Shown: positions 38,934 to 47,952, numbered from the stretch's first letter. The stretch is DNA of 64,000 nt from Paracoccus gahaiensis (GCF_005048225.1 NZ_SUNI01000009.1:62001-126000), one strand, 5' to 3'. Translations and numbers: made by a program. Notes: a model not told the origin generated them from the letters alone.

Positions 38934-41900
38934 GCCCGGGTGACGGCCTTGTCGGCAGCCTTCTTCGCGGCATGCCGGGCCGCGCCCTCGCGCACCTTGG
39001 CGGCCAGATCGCGGGCCACCGCGAAGGCGCCCTTGATCCGTTCCGCGTCCGTGGTGAACTCGCGTTTCAGCACCACCTTGTTGTCGGTGACCTTGGCCGA
39101 GCCGCGCTCGTCGGACAGGAAATCGACCAGCCCGGCGGGGTTGGGGAACTTGTCCATGTGGAACTGCACCGTGACGCCCTTGGGCCCGGCATCGAGGCGC
39201 GAGATGTTCGCGCGCTTGGCCATCGCCTTGATGCGCATGACCAGCAGCAGGGTGTTCACCTCGCGCGGCAGGGGGCCGAAGCGGTCGATCAGCTCGGCGG
39301 CAAAACCCTCCAGCTCGACCTTGCTGGTCAGCTCGGCCAGACGACGATAGAGGCCAAGCCGCACGTCCAGGTCGGGGATGTAGCTGTCGGGAATGGTCAC
39401 CGGCACGCCCAGGTTCAGCTGCGGCGCCCATTCGTCCTCGGGCGTGCCCTCCATCTCGCCGGATTTCAGCTTGGCGATCGTCTCCTCCAGCATCTGCTGG
39501 TAGAGTTCGAACCCGACCTCCTTGATATGGCCCGACTGCTCCTCGCCCAGCAGGTTGCCCGCGCCGCGCAGGTCCAGATCCTGGGATGCCAGGTTGAACC
39601 CGGCCCCCAAGCCGTCGATGCTGCCCAGGAACTTCAGCCGCCGCATCGCCTGCGGGGTCAGGGCCACGCGCGGCTTGGTGGTCAGATAGGCATAGGCGCG
39701 GGCCTTGGAGCGCCCCACCCGGCCCCGGATCTGATAGAGCTGCGACAGCCCGAACATGTCCGCGCGCCAGACCACCATCGTGTTCGCCGTCGGGATATCC
39801 AGCCCCGATTCGACGATGGTCGTGGCCAGCAGGACGTCATGGCTGCCGTCGTAGAAGGCGTTCATGCGGGCATCCAGATCGCCCGCCGCCAGCTGGCCAT
39901 GGGCGACGATATAGCTGATCTCGGGGACATTCTCGGACAGCCAGTGCTCGACATCGGGCAGGTCGGTCAGGCGCGGGACGACGAAGAAGGACTGCCCGCC
40001 GCGATATTTCTCGCGCAGCAGCGCCTCGCGGATGGTGACGCTGTCGAATTCGCTGACATAGGTGCGGATCGCCAGACGGTCGACCGGCGGCGTGCCGATC
40101 ACCGACAGGTCGCGCACGCCGGTCAGCGACAGCTGCAGCGTGCGGGGAATGGGGGTCGCGGTCAGCGTCAGGACGTGGATGTCGCTGCGCAGTTCCTTCA
40201 GCCGTTCCTTGTGGCCCACGCCGAAATGCTGCTCCTCGTCGATGATCAGCAGCCCGAGGTTCTTGAAACGGATCGCCTTGGCCAGAACGGCATGGGTGCC
40301 CACGACGATATCGACCTGCCCATCGGACAGGCCGGTGCGGGTCAGGGCCGCATCCTTGGCGCTGACGAAGCGCGACAGCGGGCGCACGGTGATCGCGGTG
40401 CCGCGGAAGCGGTCCACGAAGCTGCGGTAATGCTGACGCGCCAGCAGGGTCGTCGGCGCCACCACGGCGACCTGCATCCCCTGGCTGGCGGCGATGAAGG
40501 CCGCGCGCATAGCGACCTCGGTCTTGCCGAAGCCCACATCGCCCACGACCAGACGGTCCATCGGGCGGCCCGCGCCTAGATCGTCGGAGACGTCCTCGAT
40601 GGCCAACAGCTGGTCGTCGGTCTCGCTATAGGGGAAGCGCGCGGCGAAGGCCTGCCAGTCGTGATCCTCGGGGACCAGCACCGGGGCGGGACGCAGCAGG
40701 CGTTCGGCGGCGACACGCATCAGCTTGTCGGCGATCAGCTTGATGCGTTCCTTCAGCTTCGCCTTTCGGGCCTGCCATGCGCCGCCGCCAAGGCGGTCCA
40801 GCATCCCCTCCTCGTGGCCATAGCGGGTCAGCAGCTCGATGTTCTCGACCGGCAGATACAGCCGGTCGCCGCCCGCATATTCCAGCGCCACGCAGTCATG
40901 CGGCACCTTCATCGCCATGATCGTCTCGATGCCGGTGTAGCGGCCGATGCCGTGTTCGACATGCACGACCAGATCGCCGGGGCTGAGGGTCTGGGTGTCC
41001 TTGAGGAAATTCTCGGCCTTGCGGCGCTTCTTGGCGCCCCGAATCAGCCGGTCGCCCAGCACGTCCTGTTCCGAGATGACGGCGATCTTGCCAAGCGCCG
41101 CACCGTCGGCCACGAACCCCTCGTCCAGCGGCCAGACGGTCAGGCCGATGGCACCGGGGGTCTGCGGCAGGTCGCGCAGATCGGCGATGGGGGTGGCGCC
41201 GCACAGCCCCTCGTCGGTCAGAAGGCCCGACAAGCGGTCGCGGGCGCCGTCCGAAAAGCTGGCGATGACCACGCGGTGGGTTTTCGACAACGTCTTGATA
41301 TGGGTGGCCAAGGCGCCGAACAGGTTGATCTGTTCGGCCTGCCGCTCGGGCGCGAAGTTGCGGCCCGGGCGTCCGCCCGCATCCAGCACGCCCGGTCCGG
41401 GCGGCTGCTGCAGCACCGACAGGCGCAGCAGCCGATGCGGGGCCAGCCAGGCGGCCCATTCGGCCTCTGTCGGGAACATCGCGTCGGGCGGCACGGGCTT
41501 GTAGACCGTGTCGGCGCGGCCCTTGGCGGACATGGCCGCGCGGCGGGCGTCGAACTGTTCGGCAATGGTCTTGCGCCGCGCGTCGATCACCTGGCCCACA
41601 TGGTCGTCCAGCACCACCGAGGCGCCGGGCAGATAGTCGAACAGGCTCTCCATCCGGTCATGGAACCAGGGCAGCCAATGCTCCATCCCGGCGGTCTTGC
41701 GGCCCGCGCTGACGCTTTCATACAGCGGATCGCTGCTGCCGCCGCCATATTCGGTGCGATAGGCCTGCCGGAAGCGGGTGATCGAGGGCTCGTCCAGGAT
41801 CACCTCGGACATGGGCGCCAGCTCGATCCGGTCCAGCTTCTCGGTGGTGCGTTGGGTCACCGCGTCGAAACGCCGCGCGCCGTCCAGCACGTCGCCGAAC

Positions 41901-42436
41901 AGGTCCAGCCGGATCGGGCCGCTGGCGCCGGGGGGGAAGATGTCGATGATGCCGCCGCGCACGGCGTAATCGCCGGGCTCGGTCACGGTGGGGCTTTGCG
42001 CGAAGCTCATCCGCACCAGGAAATCGCGCAAAGCGGCCTCGTCGATGCGGTCGCCCACCCGGGCGGCAAAGGCAGTGCCGGTGACCAGCTTGCGGGCGGG
42101 CACCCGCTGCAGGACCGCGTTCAGCGTGGTCAGCAGCACGAAGGGCCCCTTCACCCGGCCCTGGGCCAGCCCGGCCAGCGTGGCCATGCGCGCCGCCTGG
42201 ATCTCGGGCGCGGGCGAGACGCGGTCATAGGGCGTCGTGTCCCATGCAGGAAAATCCAGCACCGGCAGCTGCGGCGCCAGGAAGGCCAGCGCCGCGCGCA
42301 TGGCCGCCAGACGGCGGTCGTCGCGGGCGATGTGCAACACGGGCGCGCCCCGGTTCTCGGGTCGCAGCGCCTCGCGCGCGATCAGCGCGGCGTCATAGCC
42401 TTCGGGCGCGCCGGAAAGGATCAGCTGGTCGGACAT
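38930..42436 (-). CDS. mfd: Transcription-repair coupling factor
   Basis: ATP-driven translocase that removes RNA polymerase stalled at DNA damage and recruits UvrA. The 1168 residues have the N-terminal UvrB-like region, the RNA-polymerase-interaction domain (GDLVVHVEHGIGRYTGIETI near 490), RecG-like helicase motifs with Walker A GDVGFGKTEVAMRAAF near residue 635, the DEEQ box LLIIDEEQHFGVGHKERLK, motif III LTATPIPRTLQLSLTG, motif VI QIRGRVGRSKARAYAY, and the C-terminal TRCF domain. Length is standard. Confidence 0.97.
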   Translation of the reverse strand: MSDQLILSGAPEGYDAALIAREALRPENRGAPVLHIARDDRRLAAMRAALAFLAPQLPVLDFPAWDTTPYDRVSPAPEIQAARMATLAGLAQGRVKGPFVLLTTLNAVLQRVPARKLVTGTAFAARVGDRIDEAALRDFLVRMSFAQSPTVTEPGDYAVRGGIIDIFPPGASGPIRLDLFGDVLDGARRFDAVTQRTTEKLDRIELAPMSEVILDEPSITRFRQAYRTEYGGGSSDPLYESVSAGRKTAGMEHWLPWFHDRMESLFDYLPGASVVLDDHVGQVIDARRKTIAEQFDARRAAMSAKGRADTVYKPVPPDAMFPTEAEWAAWLAPHRLLRLSVLQQPPGPGVLDAGGRPGRNFAPERQAEQINLFGALATHIKTLSKTHRVVIASFSDGARDRLSGLLTDEGLCGATPIADLRDLPQTPGAIGLTVWPLDEGFVADGAALGKIAVISEQDVLGDRLIRGAKKRRKAENFLKDTQTLSPGDLVVHVEHGIGRYTGIETIMAMKVPHDCVALEYAGGDRLYLPVENIELLTRYGHEEGMLDRLGGGAWQARKAKLKERIKLIADKLMRVAAERLLRPAPVLVPEDHDWQAFAARFPYSETDDQLLAIEDVSDDLGAGRPMDRLVVGDVGFGKTEVAMRAAFIAASQGMQVAVVAPTTLLARQHYRSFVDRFRGTAITVRPLSRFVSAKDAALTRTGLSDGQVDIVVGTHAVLAKAIRFKNLGLLIIDEEQHFGVGHKERLKELRSDIHVLTLTATPIPRTLQLSLTGVRDLSVIGTPPVDRLAIRTYVSEFDSVTIREALLREKYRGGQSFFVVPRLTDLPDVEHWLSENVPEISYIVAHGQLAAGDLDARMNAFYDGSHDVLLATTIVESGLDIPTANTMVVWRADMFGLSQLYQIRGRVGRSKARAYAYLTTKPRVALTPQAMRRLKFLGSIDGLGAGFNLASQDLDLRGAGNLLGEEQSGHIKEVGFELYQQMLEETIAKLKSGEMEGTPEDEWAPQLNLGVPVTIPDSYIPDLDVRLGLYRRLAELTSKVELEGFAAELIDRFGPLPREVNTLLLVMRIKAMAKRANISRLDAGPKGVTVQFHMDKFPNPAGLVDFLSDERGSAKVTDNKVVLKREFTTDAERIKGAFAVARDLAAKVREGAARHAAKKAADKAVTRA

Positions 42437-42478
42437 GGCTGCTGACCTAAGGCGATGGGCGGGGAAGTCAAGCGCACC

Positions 42479-43051
42479 TCAGAACCCCACCGGCTGAAGG
42501 ACCGACCACAGCGCGCCCCACAACGCCGCCAGCGCAACCGAGATCATCGACAGGACGGTGACCCAGCGCCGGTGCCAGGTCATCGACTTGGCCACGCTCA
42601 GTGCCGCCTCGGCCAGCGGGGTGGTGCCGTCCTGCGCCGCCGCGATCAGCGGCAGCAGCCGGCGGGCCAGCCGCACGCGCATCCAGAACAGCACCCAGAA
42701 GGGCCCCAGCAGCAGGACCAGCGCCTGCGCCATCTCCAGCCAGAAGCCGAATCCCAGCACGATCAGCGAGGTCATCAGGAAGCTGGTCACGCCCAGGAAC
42801 ACCGCCCCCTCCTGCGGTCTCAGCCGCCAGCGGGGCAGCACCAGCGACAGCCAGTCCAGCAGGGTGATGACGGCCGGGCCCTGCCCCGCGCCGCCGTCCT
42901 GCGCGGATCTGGCGCGGGCCAGTACCTCGGAGGGCACGCCCAGCACGGTGCGGCCCGCGGCGGACCACATGCCGATCAGGGCCAGCCAGTACCAGATCGT
43001 CGTGAAGGACCGGCTGTCCAGAAGCCCGATCAGGCTGTCGAATTGCGGCAC
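42479..43051 (-). CDS. Membrane protein ('component of SufBCD complex' type)
   Basis: A 190-residue protein with about four hydrophobic segments (near 20-35, 82-105, 107-125 and 165-185) and a conserved-looking polar core (PSEVLARARSAQDGGAGQG). Rhodobacterales genomes carry such a protein beside hemB and mfd that is usually named 'component of SufBCD complex'; I know no experimental basis for that name. It starts at 43051, 96 bases from the divergent hemB. Function unknown. Confidence 0.6.
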   Translation of the reverse strand: MPQFDSLIGLLDSRSFTTIWYWLALIGMWSAAGRTVLGVPSEVLARARSAQDGGAGQGPAVITLLDWLSLVLPRWRLRPQEGAVFLGVTSFLMTSLIVLGFGFWLEMAQALVLLLGPFWVLFWMRVRLARRLLPLIAAAQDGTTPLAEAALSVAKSMTWHRRWVTVLSMISVALAALWGALWSVLQPVGF

Positions 43052-43147
43052 GGGCAGTTCCTTGTCCTTGGCTGCCGGCGACCTTAGAACGGGTTTCGAC
43101 CAAGGAAAAGCGCCCCGGTTGTCCCATCCCCGTCACAGGAGGCCCCC

Positions 43148-44143
43148 ATGGCCAGTCCGATCATCGCCCCCTTCCCCGCCACCCGCCTGCGCCGCCTGCG
43201 CCGCAACGCCAATATCCGCGCCATGGTGTCCGAGCGAAACCTGACCCCCGCCAACCTGATCTGGCCGATCTTCGTGACCGAGGTGACGGGCGCCGAGGGC
43301 GAGATCGCCTCGATGCCCGGGGTCGAGCGCCTGACGCTGGACGGCGCCAAGCGTGCCGCCGAACGCGCGGCGCGGCTGAACATCCCGGCCATCTGCATCT
43401 TTCCCCATTCCGACCAGTCCAGCCGCACCGAGGATTGCGCCCGGGCCTGGGACCCCGACAATATCGGCAACCGCGCCGTCCGCGCCATCAAGGAGACCGT
43501 GCCCGACCTGGTGGTGATGACCGACATCGCGCTGGATCCCTACAATGCCAACGGCCATGACGGGCTGGTGCAGGATGGCGAGATCCTGAACGACGAGACG
43601 ATCGAGGCGCTGGTCCGCATGGCGCTGGTCCAGGCCGAGTGCGGCGCCGACATCCTGGGCCCGTCCGACATGATGGACGGGCGCATCGCCGCCCTGCGCG
43701 CGGCGCTGGAACGCGAGGGACACAAGCACGTGGCCATCCTCTCCTATGCGGCCAAGTTCGCATCGGCCTTCTATGGGCCGTTCCGGGATGCGGTGGGCGC
43801 CTCGGGGCGGCTGGTGGGCGACAAGGCCACCTATCAGATCAACCCGGCCAACCGGGGCGAGGCGATCCGCTGCGTCGCCCGCGATCTGGCCGAGGGGGCC
43901 GACATGGTGATGGTGAAACCCGGCATGCCCTATCTGGACATCTGCCGGGCCGTGAAGGACGAGTTCGGCGCACCCACCTTCGCCTATCAGGTCAGCGGCG
44001 AATACGCGATGATCGAGGGGGCCATCCGCAATGGCTGGCTGTCGCGCGATGCGATGGTGGAAAGCCTGCTGGGCTTCCGCCGCGCGGGCTGCGACGGCGT
44101 GCTGAGCTATTTCGCGCCCACCGTGGCCGAGATGCTGGCGTGA
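43148..44143 (+). CDS. hemB: Porphobilinogen synthase (delta-aminolevulinate dehydratase)
   Basis: Condenses two 5-aminolevulinate molecules to porphobilinogen in haem synthesis. The 331 residues contain the Schiff-base lysines in ILSYAAKFASAFYGPF (near 205) and MVMVKPGMPYLDIC (near 258). The segment where zinc enzymes have three cysteines reads VVMTDIALDPYNANGHDGL: no cysteine, aspartates instead, as in the Mg-activated or metal-independent HemB of Pseudomonas and Rhodobacter. The allosteric region DIALDPYNANGHD and WDPDNIGNRAVR are otherwise normal. ATG at 43148 follows an AGGAGG sequence. Confidence 0.97.
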   Translation: MASPIIAPFPATRLRRLRRNANIRAMVSERNLTPANLIWPIFVTEVTGAEGEIASMPGVERLTLDGAKRAAERAARLNIPAICIFPHSDQSSRTEDCARAWDPDNIGNRAVRAIKETVPDLVVMTDIALDPYNANGHDGLVQDGEILNDETIEALVRMALVQAECGADILGPSDMMDGRIAALRAALEREGHKHVAILSYAAKFASAFYGPFRDAVGASGRLVGDKATYQINPANRGEAIRCVARDLAEGADMVMVKPGMPYLDICRAVKDEFGAPTFAYQVSGEYAMIEGAIRNGWLSRDAMVESLLGFRRAGCDGVLSYFAPTVAEMLA

Positions 44144-44213
44144 CGCGGCGCCCTCGCGTATCCTGCCGCGCAACGGGCCGCGACGAGCCCCGCACCCCGA
44201 CACGAGGCGACAC

Positions 44214-44840
44214 ATGAACAACTCTTCCCACCTGTCCCGCCGCAACCTGCTGCTGGCGGGCGGAGCCGCTCTGCTGGCGGCCGGCTGCACCAATGCAGTG
44301 GGCACGGACGGCGCCGCCCAGCTGGATGCCCGCGTCGACCAGACGCACCAGTTCCTGATCGGCACCTACCCGGCCGCGCAGCCGTTGATCGAGGGCGCCC
44401 GCGGCGTGCTCTACATGCCGCTGATGACCGAGGCCGCCCTGGGCTTCGGCGGTGCCTATGGCCAGGGCGCCCTGCGCATCGGCGGGCAGACGGTGGATTA
44501 CTATTCCTCGTCGCGGGCCACCGTGGGCCTTCAGGCGGGCGCGCAGCAATATGCCCATGTGCTGATCTTCCAGACCGACCAGTCGCTGGCCGCCTTCCGC
44601 GCCGCCCCCGGCTGGACCGCCGGCGCGGGGGCCTTCTACGCCATCCCCTCGGGCGGCATGGCGGTGGGCGCCGACACCTTCTCGGCCCAGTTCCCGGTGG
44701 TGGCGATGATCTTCGGCCAGTCGGGGCTGATCGCCGGAGCCTCGATCGAGGGCACGAAATACACCCGCATCATCCCCTCGACGCTGCCCAACCTGCGCTT
44801 CGGCACGATGGGCACCCCGCCCGTGGGTCCGGCCGGCTGA
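44214..44840 (+). CDS. SYLF-domain lipoprotein (Ysc84 family)
   Basis: A 208-residue secreted lipoprotein: HLSRRNLLLAGGAALLAAGC carries a twin-arginine-like motif and a lipobox ending at Cys 25. The mature part has the SYLF (DUF500) fold: PLIEGARGVLYMPLMTEAAL, then FGGAYGQGALRIGG and a YYSSSRATVGLQAGAQQYAH stretch. SYLF domains bind phospholipids; in bacteria the role is uncertain, probably in the outer envelope. It follows hemB by 70 bases on the same strand. Confidence 0.82.
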   Translation: MNNSSHLSRRNLLLAGGAALLAAGCTNAVGTDGAAQLDARVDQTHQFLIGTYPAAQPLIEGARGVLYMPLMTEAALGFGGAYGQGALRIGGQTVDYYSSSRATVGLQAGAQQYAHVLIFQTDQSLAAFRAAPGWTAGAGAFYAIPSGGMAVGADTFSAQFPVVAMIFGQSGLIAGASIEGTKYTRIIPSTLPNLRFGTMGTPPVGPAG

Positions 44841-44922
44841 CAGGCCGGTCCGAAGCCGGGGGTTTCACACCCGTCGCCGAACGGTTCTCGAACCGGTGGC
44901 GCCCCGTCCGGCGACCCCCCGT

Positions 44923-45010
44923 GGGATATTTGCGCCAAGATGAAAGAGCCCGTTTCATCTTGGTTAAAGTATCCCGGGGGGAGTCCGAAGGACGGGGGGC
45001 AGCGCCCCCC
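44923..45010 (+). repeat. Composite intergenic repeat, copy 2
   Basis: A 23-base inverted repeat (44923-44945 and 44953-44975) has outer GGGATA/TATCCC and inner CCAAGATGAAA/TTTCATCTTGG perfectly paired, with a 7-base loop. It is followed by a G run, a small hairpin GTCC-GAA-GGAC, GGGGGGC and GCCCCCC up to 45010. The order of parts equals copy 1 at 21377-21489. It lies at the convergent 3' ends of the SYLF gene and the GntR gene. Confidence 0.7.
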
Positions 45011-45035
45011 TTTCTCTTTCGTGGATCTTGTCCGC

Positions 45036-45671
45036 TCAAGCCGAGGTCAGATGCCGCAACCCGTGGGTCACGTCGGCACGCACGGCCAGGCGCAGGGCCG
45101 GTTCGTCGCCCGCCCGCAGCGCGGCCAGGATCATGCGGTGATGGCGCGGCGGCTCGTTTCGCTTCACCCGGCCGTAGAGGGCGCGCATTGTCGGGCCCAG
45201 CTGTAGCCAGATCGTCTCCAGCATCGCCAGCATGGCCGGGGCCTGGGCGCGCAGATACAGCATCCGGTGGAAATCCAGGTTGCAGCGGATATAGCCGACC
45301 GCATCATGACGGTCGACCGCATCCGCGATGCGCCCGTTCATCGTGGCCAGCCGGTCGATCAGCGCGAAATGCGCGCGCGGCAGGGCGCGGGCGGCCAGTT
45401 CGGGCTCGATCAGGGCCCGCAGGGCCGCCAGCTCTTCGATCCGGTCGTCGGACAGCGCGGGCGTGGCCACCCGGCCCGAGCCCGACAGCGTCAGCGCCCC
45501 CTCGGCCACCAGCCGGCGCACGGCCTCGCGCGCGGGCGTCATCGACAGGTGATGGTCGCGGGCGATGCCCCTCAGGGTCAGGGCCTTGCCCGGCGGCAGT
45601 TCCCCCAGCATGATCTGGCTGCGCAGGCTGCGATACAGGCGTTCATGGGCGGTGGGATCGGTCGGGCTCAT
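45036..45671 (-). CDS. GntR-family regulator, FCD subfamily
   Basis: A 211-residue transcription factor. The N-terminal winged helix (residues 8-72) contains IARDHHLSMTPAREAVRRLVAEG. The C-terminal FCD all-helical ligand domain has ERIEELAALRALIEPELAAR-like sequence, FHRMLYLRAQAPAMLAMLE near residue 130 and H-containing HHRMILAALRAGD near 175 (metal-site histidines). FadR-type regulators usually control organic-acid or sugar-acid catabolism; no such operon adjoins. An in-window palindrome of the type these proteins bind lies at 18418-18433, but no link is shown. Confidence 0.85.
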   Translation of the reverse strand: MSPTDPTAHERLYRSLRSQIMLGELPPGKALTLRGIARDHHLSMTPAREAVRRLVAEGALTLSGSGRVATPALSDDRIEELAALRALIEPELAARALPRAHFALIDRLATMNGRIADAVDRHDAVGYIRCNLDFHRMLYLRAQAPAMLAMLETIWLQLGPTMRALYGRVKRNEPPRHHRMILAALRAGDEPALRLAVRADVTHGLRHLTSA

Positions 45672-45702
45672 GACCCTGATGTGATCACAAATCGCCGGGG
45701 CG

Positions 45703-46398
45703 TCAATCGCGGAAGCGCCACAGCATCAGATCGCCGCCCTGCGCCTTCAGCCAGGCGCGATGGGGCGCATGGCCCGGCATCAGCGCCTCGGTCTCGGCCC
45801 AGAAGCGGGCCGAGTGGTCCATATGCGCCAGATGCGCGACCTCGTGGGCGGCGACATAGTCCAGCACCAAAGGCGGCGCCATGGCCAGCCGCCACGAGAA
45901 CATCAGCCGCCCGTCCTGGGTGCAGCTGCCCCAGCGCGACCGCGTGTCGCGCAGCACGATCGCCCGATAGGGCCGCCCCAGGCGGGCCGAGAACCCGTCG
46001 CAGGCCGCCCGCAGCCGGATCAGCGCCAGCTGCTTCAGCCAGGCGGCGACCACCGGCCCCGCCGGGCGCCCTTCGGGGATCAGCAGCGCACCGCCCTCCG
46101 GCACGGGGCGGCGGACGGCGGCGGAGGTCAGGACCAGCCCCCGCCCCTCGACCGGCAGGACCGCGCCGGGACGGGCCACAAGCGGCCCCGGCAGCCGCCC
46201 CATCGCCCGGCGCAGCCAGTCCTGCCGCGACAGGGCGAAATCCCGCCCCAGGGCCAGCGGCACGCCCTCGGGCAGCGTCAGCACCGCGCCCGTCCCGTCG
46301 CGGGGCACGCGCAGCGTCATGCGCCGCGCCCGGGCCGAGCGACGCAGCCGCAGCTCGAGCCCGTCTTCGAGGATGATCCGCTGATCGCCGCTTGCCAT
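45703..46398 (-). CDS. YgjP-like zinc metallopeptidase (DUF45/SprT-like)
   Basis: The 231 residues have a beta-rich N-terminus (RRSARARRMTLRVPRDG) and a gluzincin-like catalytic part: DTRSRWGSCTQDGRLMFSWRL near residue 150, then the HExxH motif AAHEVAHLAHMDHSARFW near residue 187, with the second His-x-x-x-Phe-Trp pattern of the family. Intracellular metal-dependent hydrolase of unknown substrate. It precedes the GntR gene by 31 bases on the same strand and is divergent from the TIGR02300 gene. Confidence 0.85.
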   Translation of the reverse strand: MASGDQRIILEDGLELRLRRSARARRMTLRVPRDGTGAVLTLPEGVPLALGRDFALSRQDWLRRAMGRLPGPLVARPGAVLPVEGRGLVLTSAAVRRPVPEGGALLIPEGRPAGPVVAAWLKQLALIRLRAACDGFSARLGRPYRAIVLRDTRSRWGSCTQDGRLMFSWRLAMAPPLVLDYVAAHEVAHLAHMDHSARFWAETEALMPGHAPHRAWLKAQGGDLMLWRFRD

Positions 46399-46495
46399 GC
46401 CCGCCCCGGCCTGCCAGATAAAGCCTTTGACACCCTCCGGCCGCTGTGGCAGGGGATCGCCCGATTTCCCCTAATCGCGGCTTAAGGAGAATACC

Positions 46496-46813
46496 ATGCC
46501 CAAAGAAGAATGGGGCACCAAACGCCTGTGCCCGCATTGTGCCACGCGCTTCTACGACCTCAAGGCGGATCCGATGACCTGCCCCGCCTGCGGCAACCGC
46601 TTCACCGTGGACAGCCTGACGGATGGTCGCGGCAAGACGCTGGTGACGGAAAAGACCGTCGCGCCGACCGATGACGACGAACTGGTCGACGACGAGGAGG
46701 ATGTTGCCGACGATGCCGGCGAGATCGACGACGATCTTCTGGAAGAGGATGACGACGACGCCGACGTGTCGCTGGACGACATCGCCGATGTCGCCGGAGA
46801 CGAAGAGGAATGA
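46496..46813 (+). CDS. TIGR02300 family protein (zinc ribbon with acidic tail)
   Basis: A 105-residue protein conserved in alphaproteobacteria. The N-terminus MPKEEWGTKRLCPHCATRFY and CPACGNRF (near 33-40) make a four-cysteine zinc ribbon. From about residue 60 the chain is almost entirely Asp/Glu with Val and Ala (DDDELVDDEEDVADDAGEI), predicted disordered. AAGGAGAAT stands before the ATG. Function unknown; the tail may bind basic proteins or nucleic-acid-binding partners (inference). Confidence 0.9.
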   Translation: MPKEEWGTKRLCPHCATRFYDLKADPMTCPACGNRFTVDSLTDGRGKTLVTEKTVAPTDDDELVDDEEDVADDAGEIDDDLLEEDDDDADVSLDDIADVAGDEEE

Positions 46814-46818
46814 CCCCG

Positions 46819-46847
46819 AAGGCCGCGCCCCCCAAGGCGCGGCCTTT
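46819..46847 (+). terminator. Terminator after the TIGR02300 gene
   Basis: AAGGCCGCGCC / GGCGCGGCCTT stem with a 5-7-base loop followed by a short T run, 5 bases after the stop. Confidence 0.8.
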
Positions 46848-47008
46848 GTCGTTGCGGGGCGCGAGTGCCGAAGGACCGGCGTCGCCCCGGTCTGCTGCAG
46901 ATCCCGGCGCCTGTCCCTGAACCGCGCCACCGCCAAGCCCTCGCATGGCCCGGGCGGAACCTCGCCGCGGAATATTCCTCCTGCGGCGGAGAGGGCGAAG
47001 TTTTCCGC

Positions 47009-47037
47009 TTGCACCCCCCGGCGGCCCCCCCTATAGA
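47009..47037 (+). promoter_or_regulatory. Candidate promoter of tRNA-Ala
   Basis: TTGCAC (47009-47014), 17-base C/G-rich spacer, TATAGA (47032-47037). Transcription would begin near 47044, 37 bases before the tRNA. The rest of 46848-47008 shows no gene. Confidence 0.6.
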
Positions 47038-47080
47038 CCCCACACGCGGCGGCGCTGAGGCGCTTCGCGGACCTCACGGT

Positions 47081-47156
<76 letters not shown>

Positions 47157-47267
47157 GATGACTTCATAAGTCATTGTTTTTCCTCTTGATTTTTGATCGT
47201 CAGGCTTCTCACCCAACGCTCTACCCATCAAATCAGATGTGATTGATTGCGACAGGCACTGTCGAGT

Positions 47268-47510
47268 TTAGGCAGCCACGGCTGGTTTTTGCGACTTGAG
47301 CCGATATTCTTCCGAATGCATGTCTTCCAGCTTCCGAATCCCATCGTCGATGGCACGGATCATTGTCAGCACTCCGTTCGCGACTGGGTCAGCGCTGTTT
47401 AAGGTTGGCCACTCCATCGTCACCTCGCGCAGGATTGCGGCAAATCCTGCCAATTGGGCGATATGAACATCGGTCTCGTCGTGGGCCTTAGTCCAATCTT
47501 TCCCGGTCAT
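47268..47510 (-). CDS. Small hypothetical protein, cargo candidate
   Basis: An 80-residue protein, MTGKDWTKAHDETDVHIAQL, with mostly helical pattern (AAILREVTMEWPTLNSADPV, then GVLTMIRAIDDGIRKLEDMH). No family recognised. Its start overlaps the stop of the Tat-signal gene (47507-47510, ATGA), so the two are translated together. It is the last gene before attL, where satellites and islands often keep accessory genes. Confidence 0.6.
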   Translation of the reverse strand: MTGKDWTKAHDETDVHIAQLAGFAAILREVTMEWPTLNSADPVANGVLTMIRAIDDGIRKLEDMHSEEYRLKSQKPAVAA

Positions 47511-47929
47511 GCTGCCTCTCCGATCGTGCTCAGGGCCATATTTCCTAGCTCTTTCACCAAGCGCATGCCGGTGTTGTAAAAGTCATCGGAAAAATCGGAC
47601 CCGCCGTCAGTGAAGGCCATGAGCTTCAATGTGGCGTCCCGAAGATCCTGGCTTGGGAGGTCAAACATGGCCAGTTCCATGCTGTAGCGGCGTTCGACAA
47701 GGACATCGAAATCCTCGTCGGGAATGTCGCCCGTTCCGTTGTTCAGCCAGTCGCTGTAGGTTTTCCACTCCAGGTAGGCGCGGATGACGGGGGTATGGGA
47801 GGCTTCTGCCATTGAGACGGCAGGCATAGCACCGACCAGCAGTGCAGCAGGAGCTGCCTTGAACAGGCTGCGGCGATTGATGACAGGCAAGCCGGTATCG
47901 GTCGCGCTGGCGCGTTGTTCAGTCGTCAT
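47507..47929 (-). CDS. Small exported protein with twin-arginine signal, cargo candidate
   Basis: A 140-residue protein with an N-terminal signal INRRSLFKAAPAALLVGAMP (twin Arg at about 18-19) and a likely cleavage after SMAEA near residue 42. The mature part is acidic and helical (YLEWKTYSDWLNNGTGDIPD, then LDLRDATLKLMAF-like sequence). I do not recognise a family. A Tat-exported protein is not a phage structural function, so I treat it with its coupled neighbour as cargo. It lies 23 bases downstream of the small RHH gene and may share its promoter. Confidence 0.65.
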   Translation of the reverse strand: MTTEQRASATDTGLPVINRRSLFKAAPAALLVGAMPAVSMAEASHTPVIRAYLEWKTYSDWLNNGTGDIPDEDFDVLVERRYSMELAMFDLPSQDLRDATLKLMAFTDGGSDFSDDFYNTGMRLVKELGNMALSTIGEAA

Positions 47930-47952
47930 TGGGTATCTCCAGAATTGAGGGG

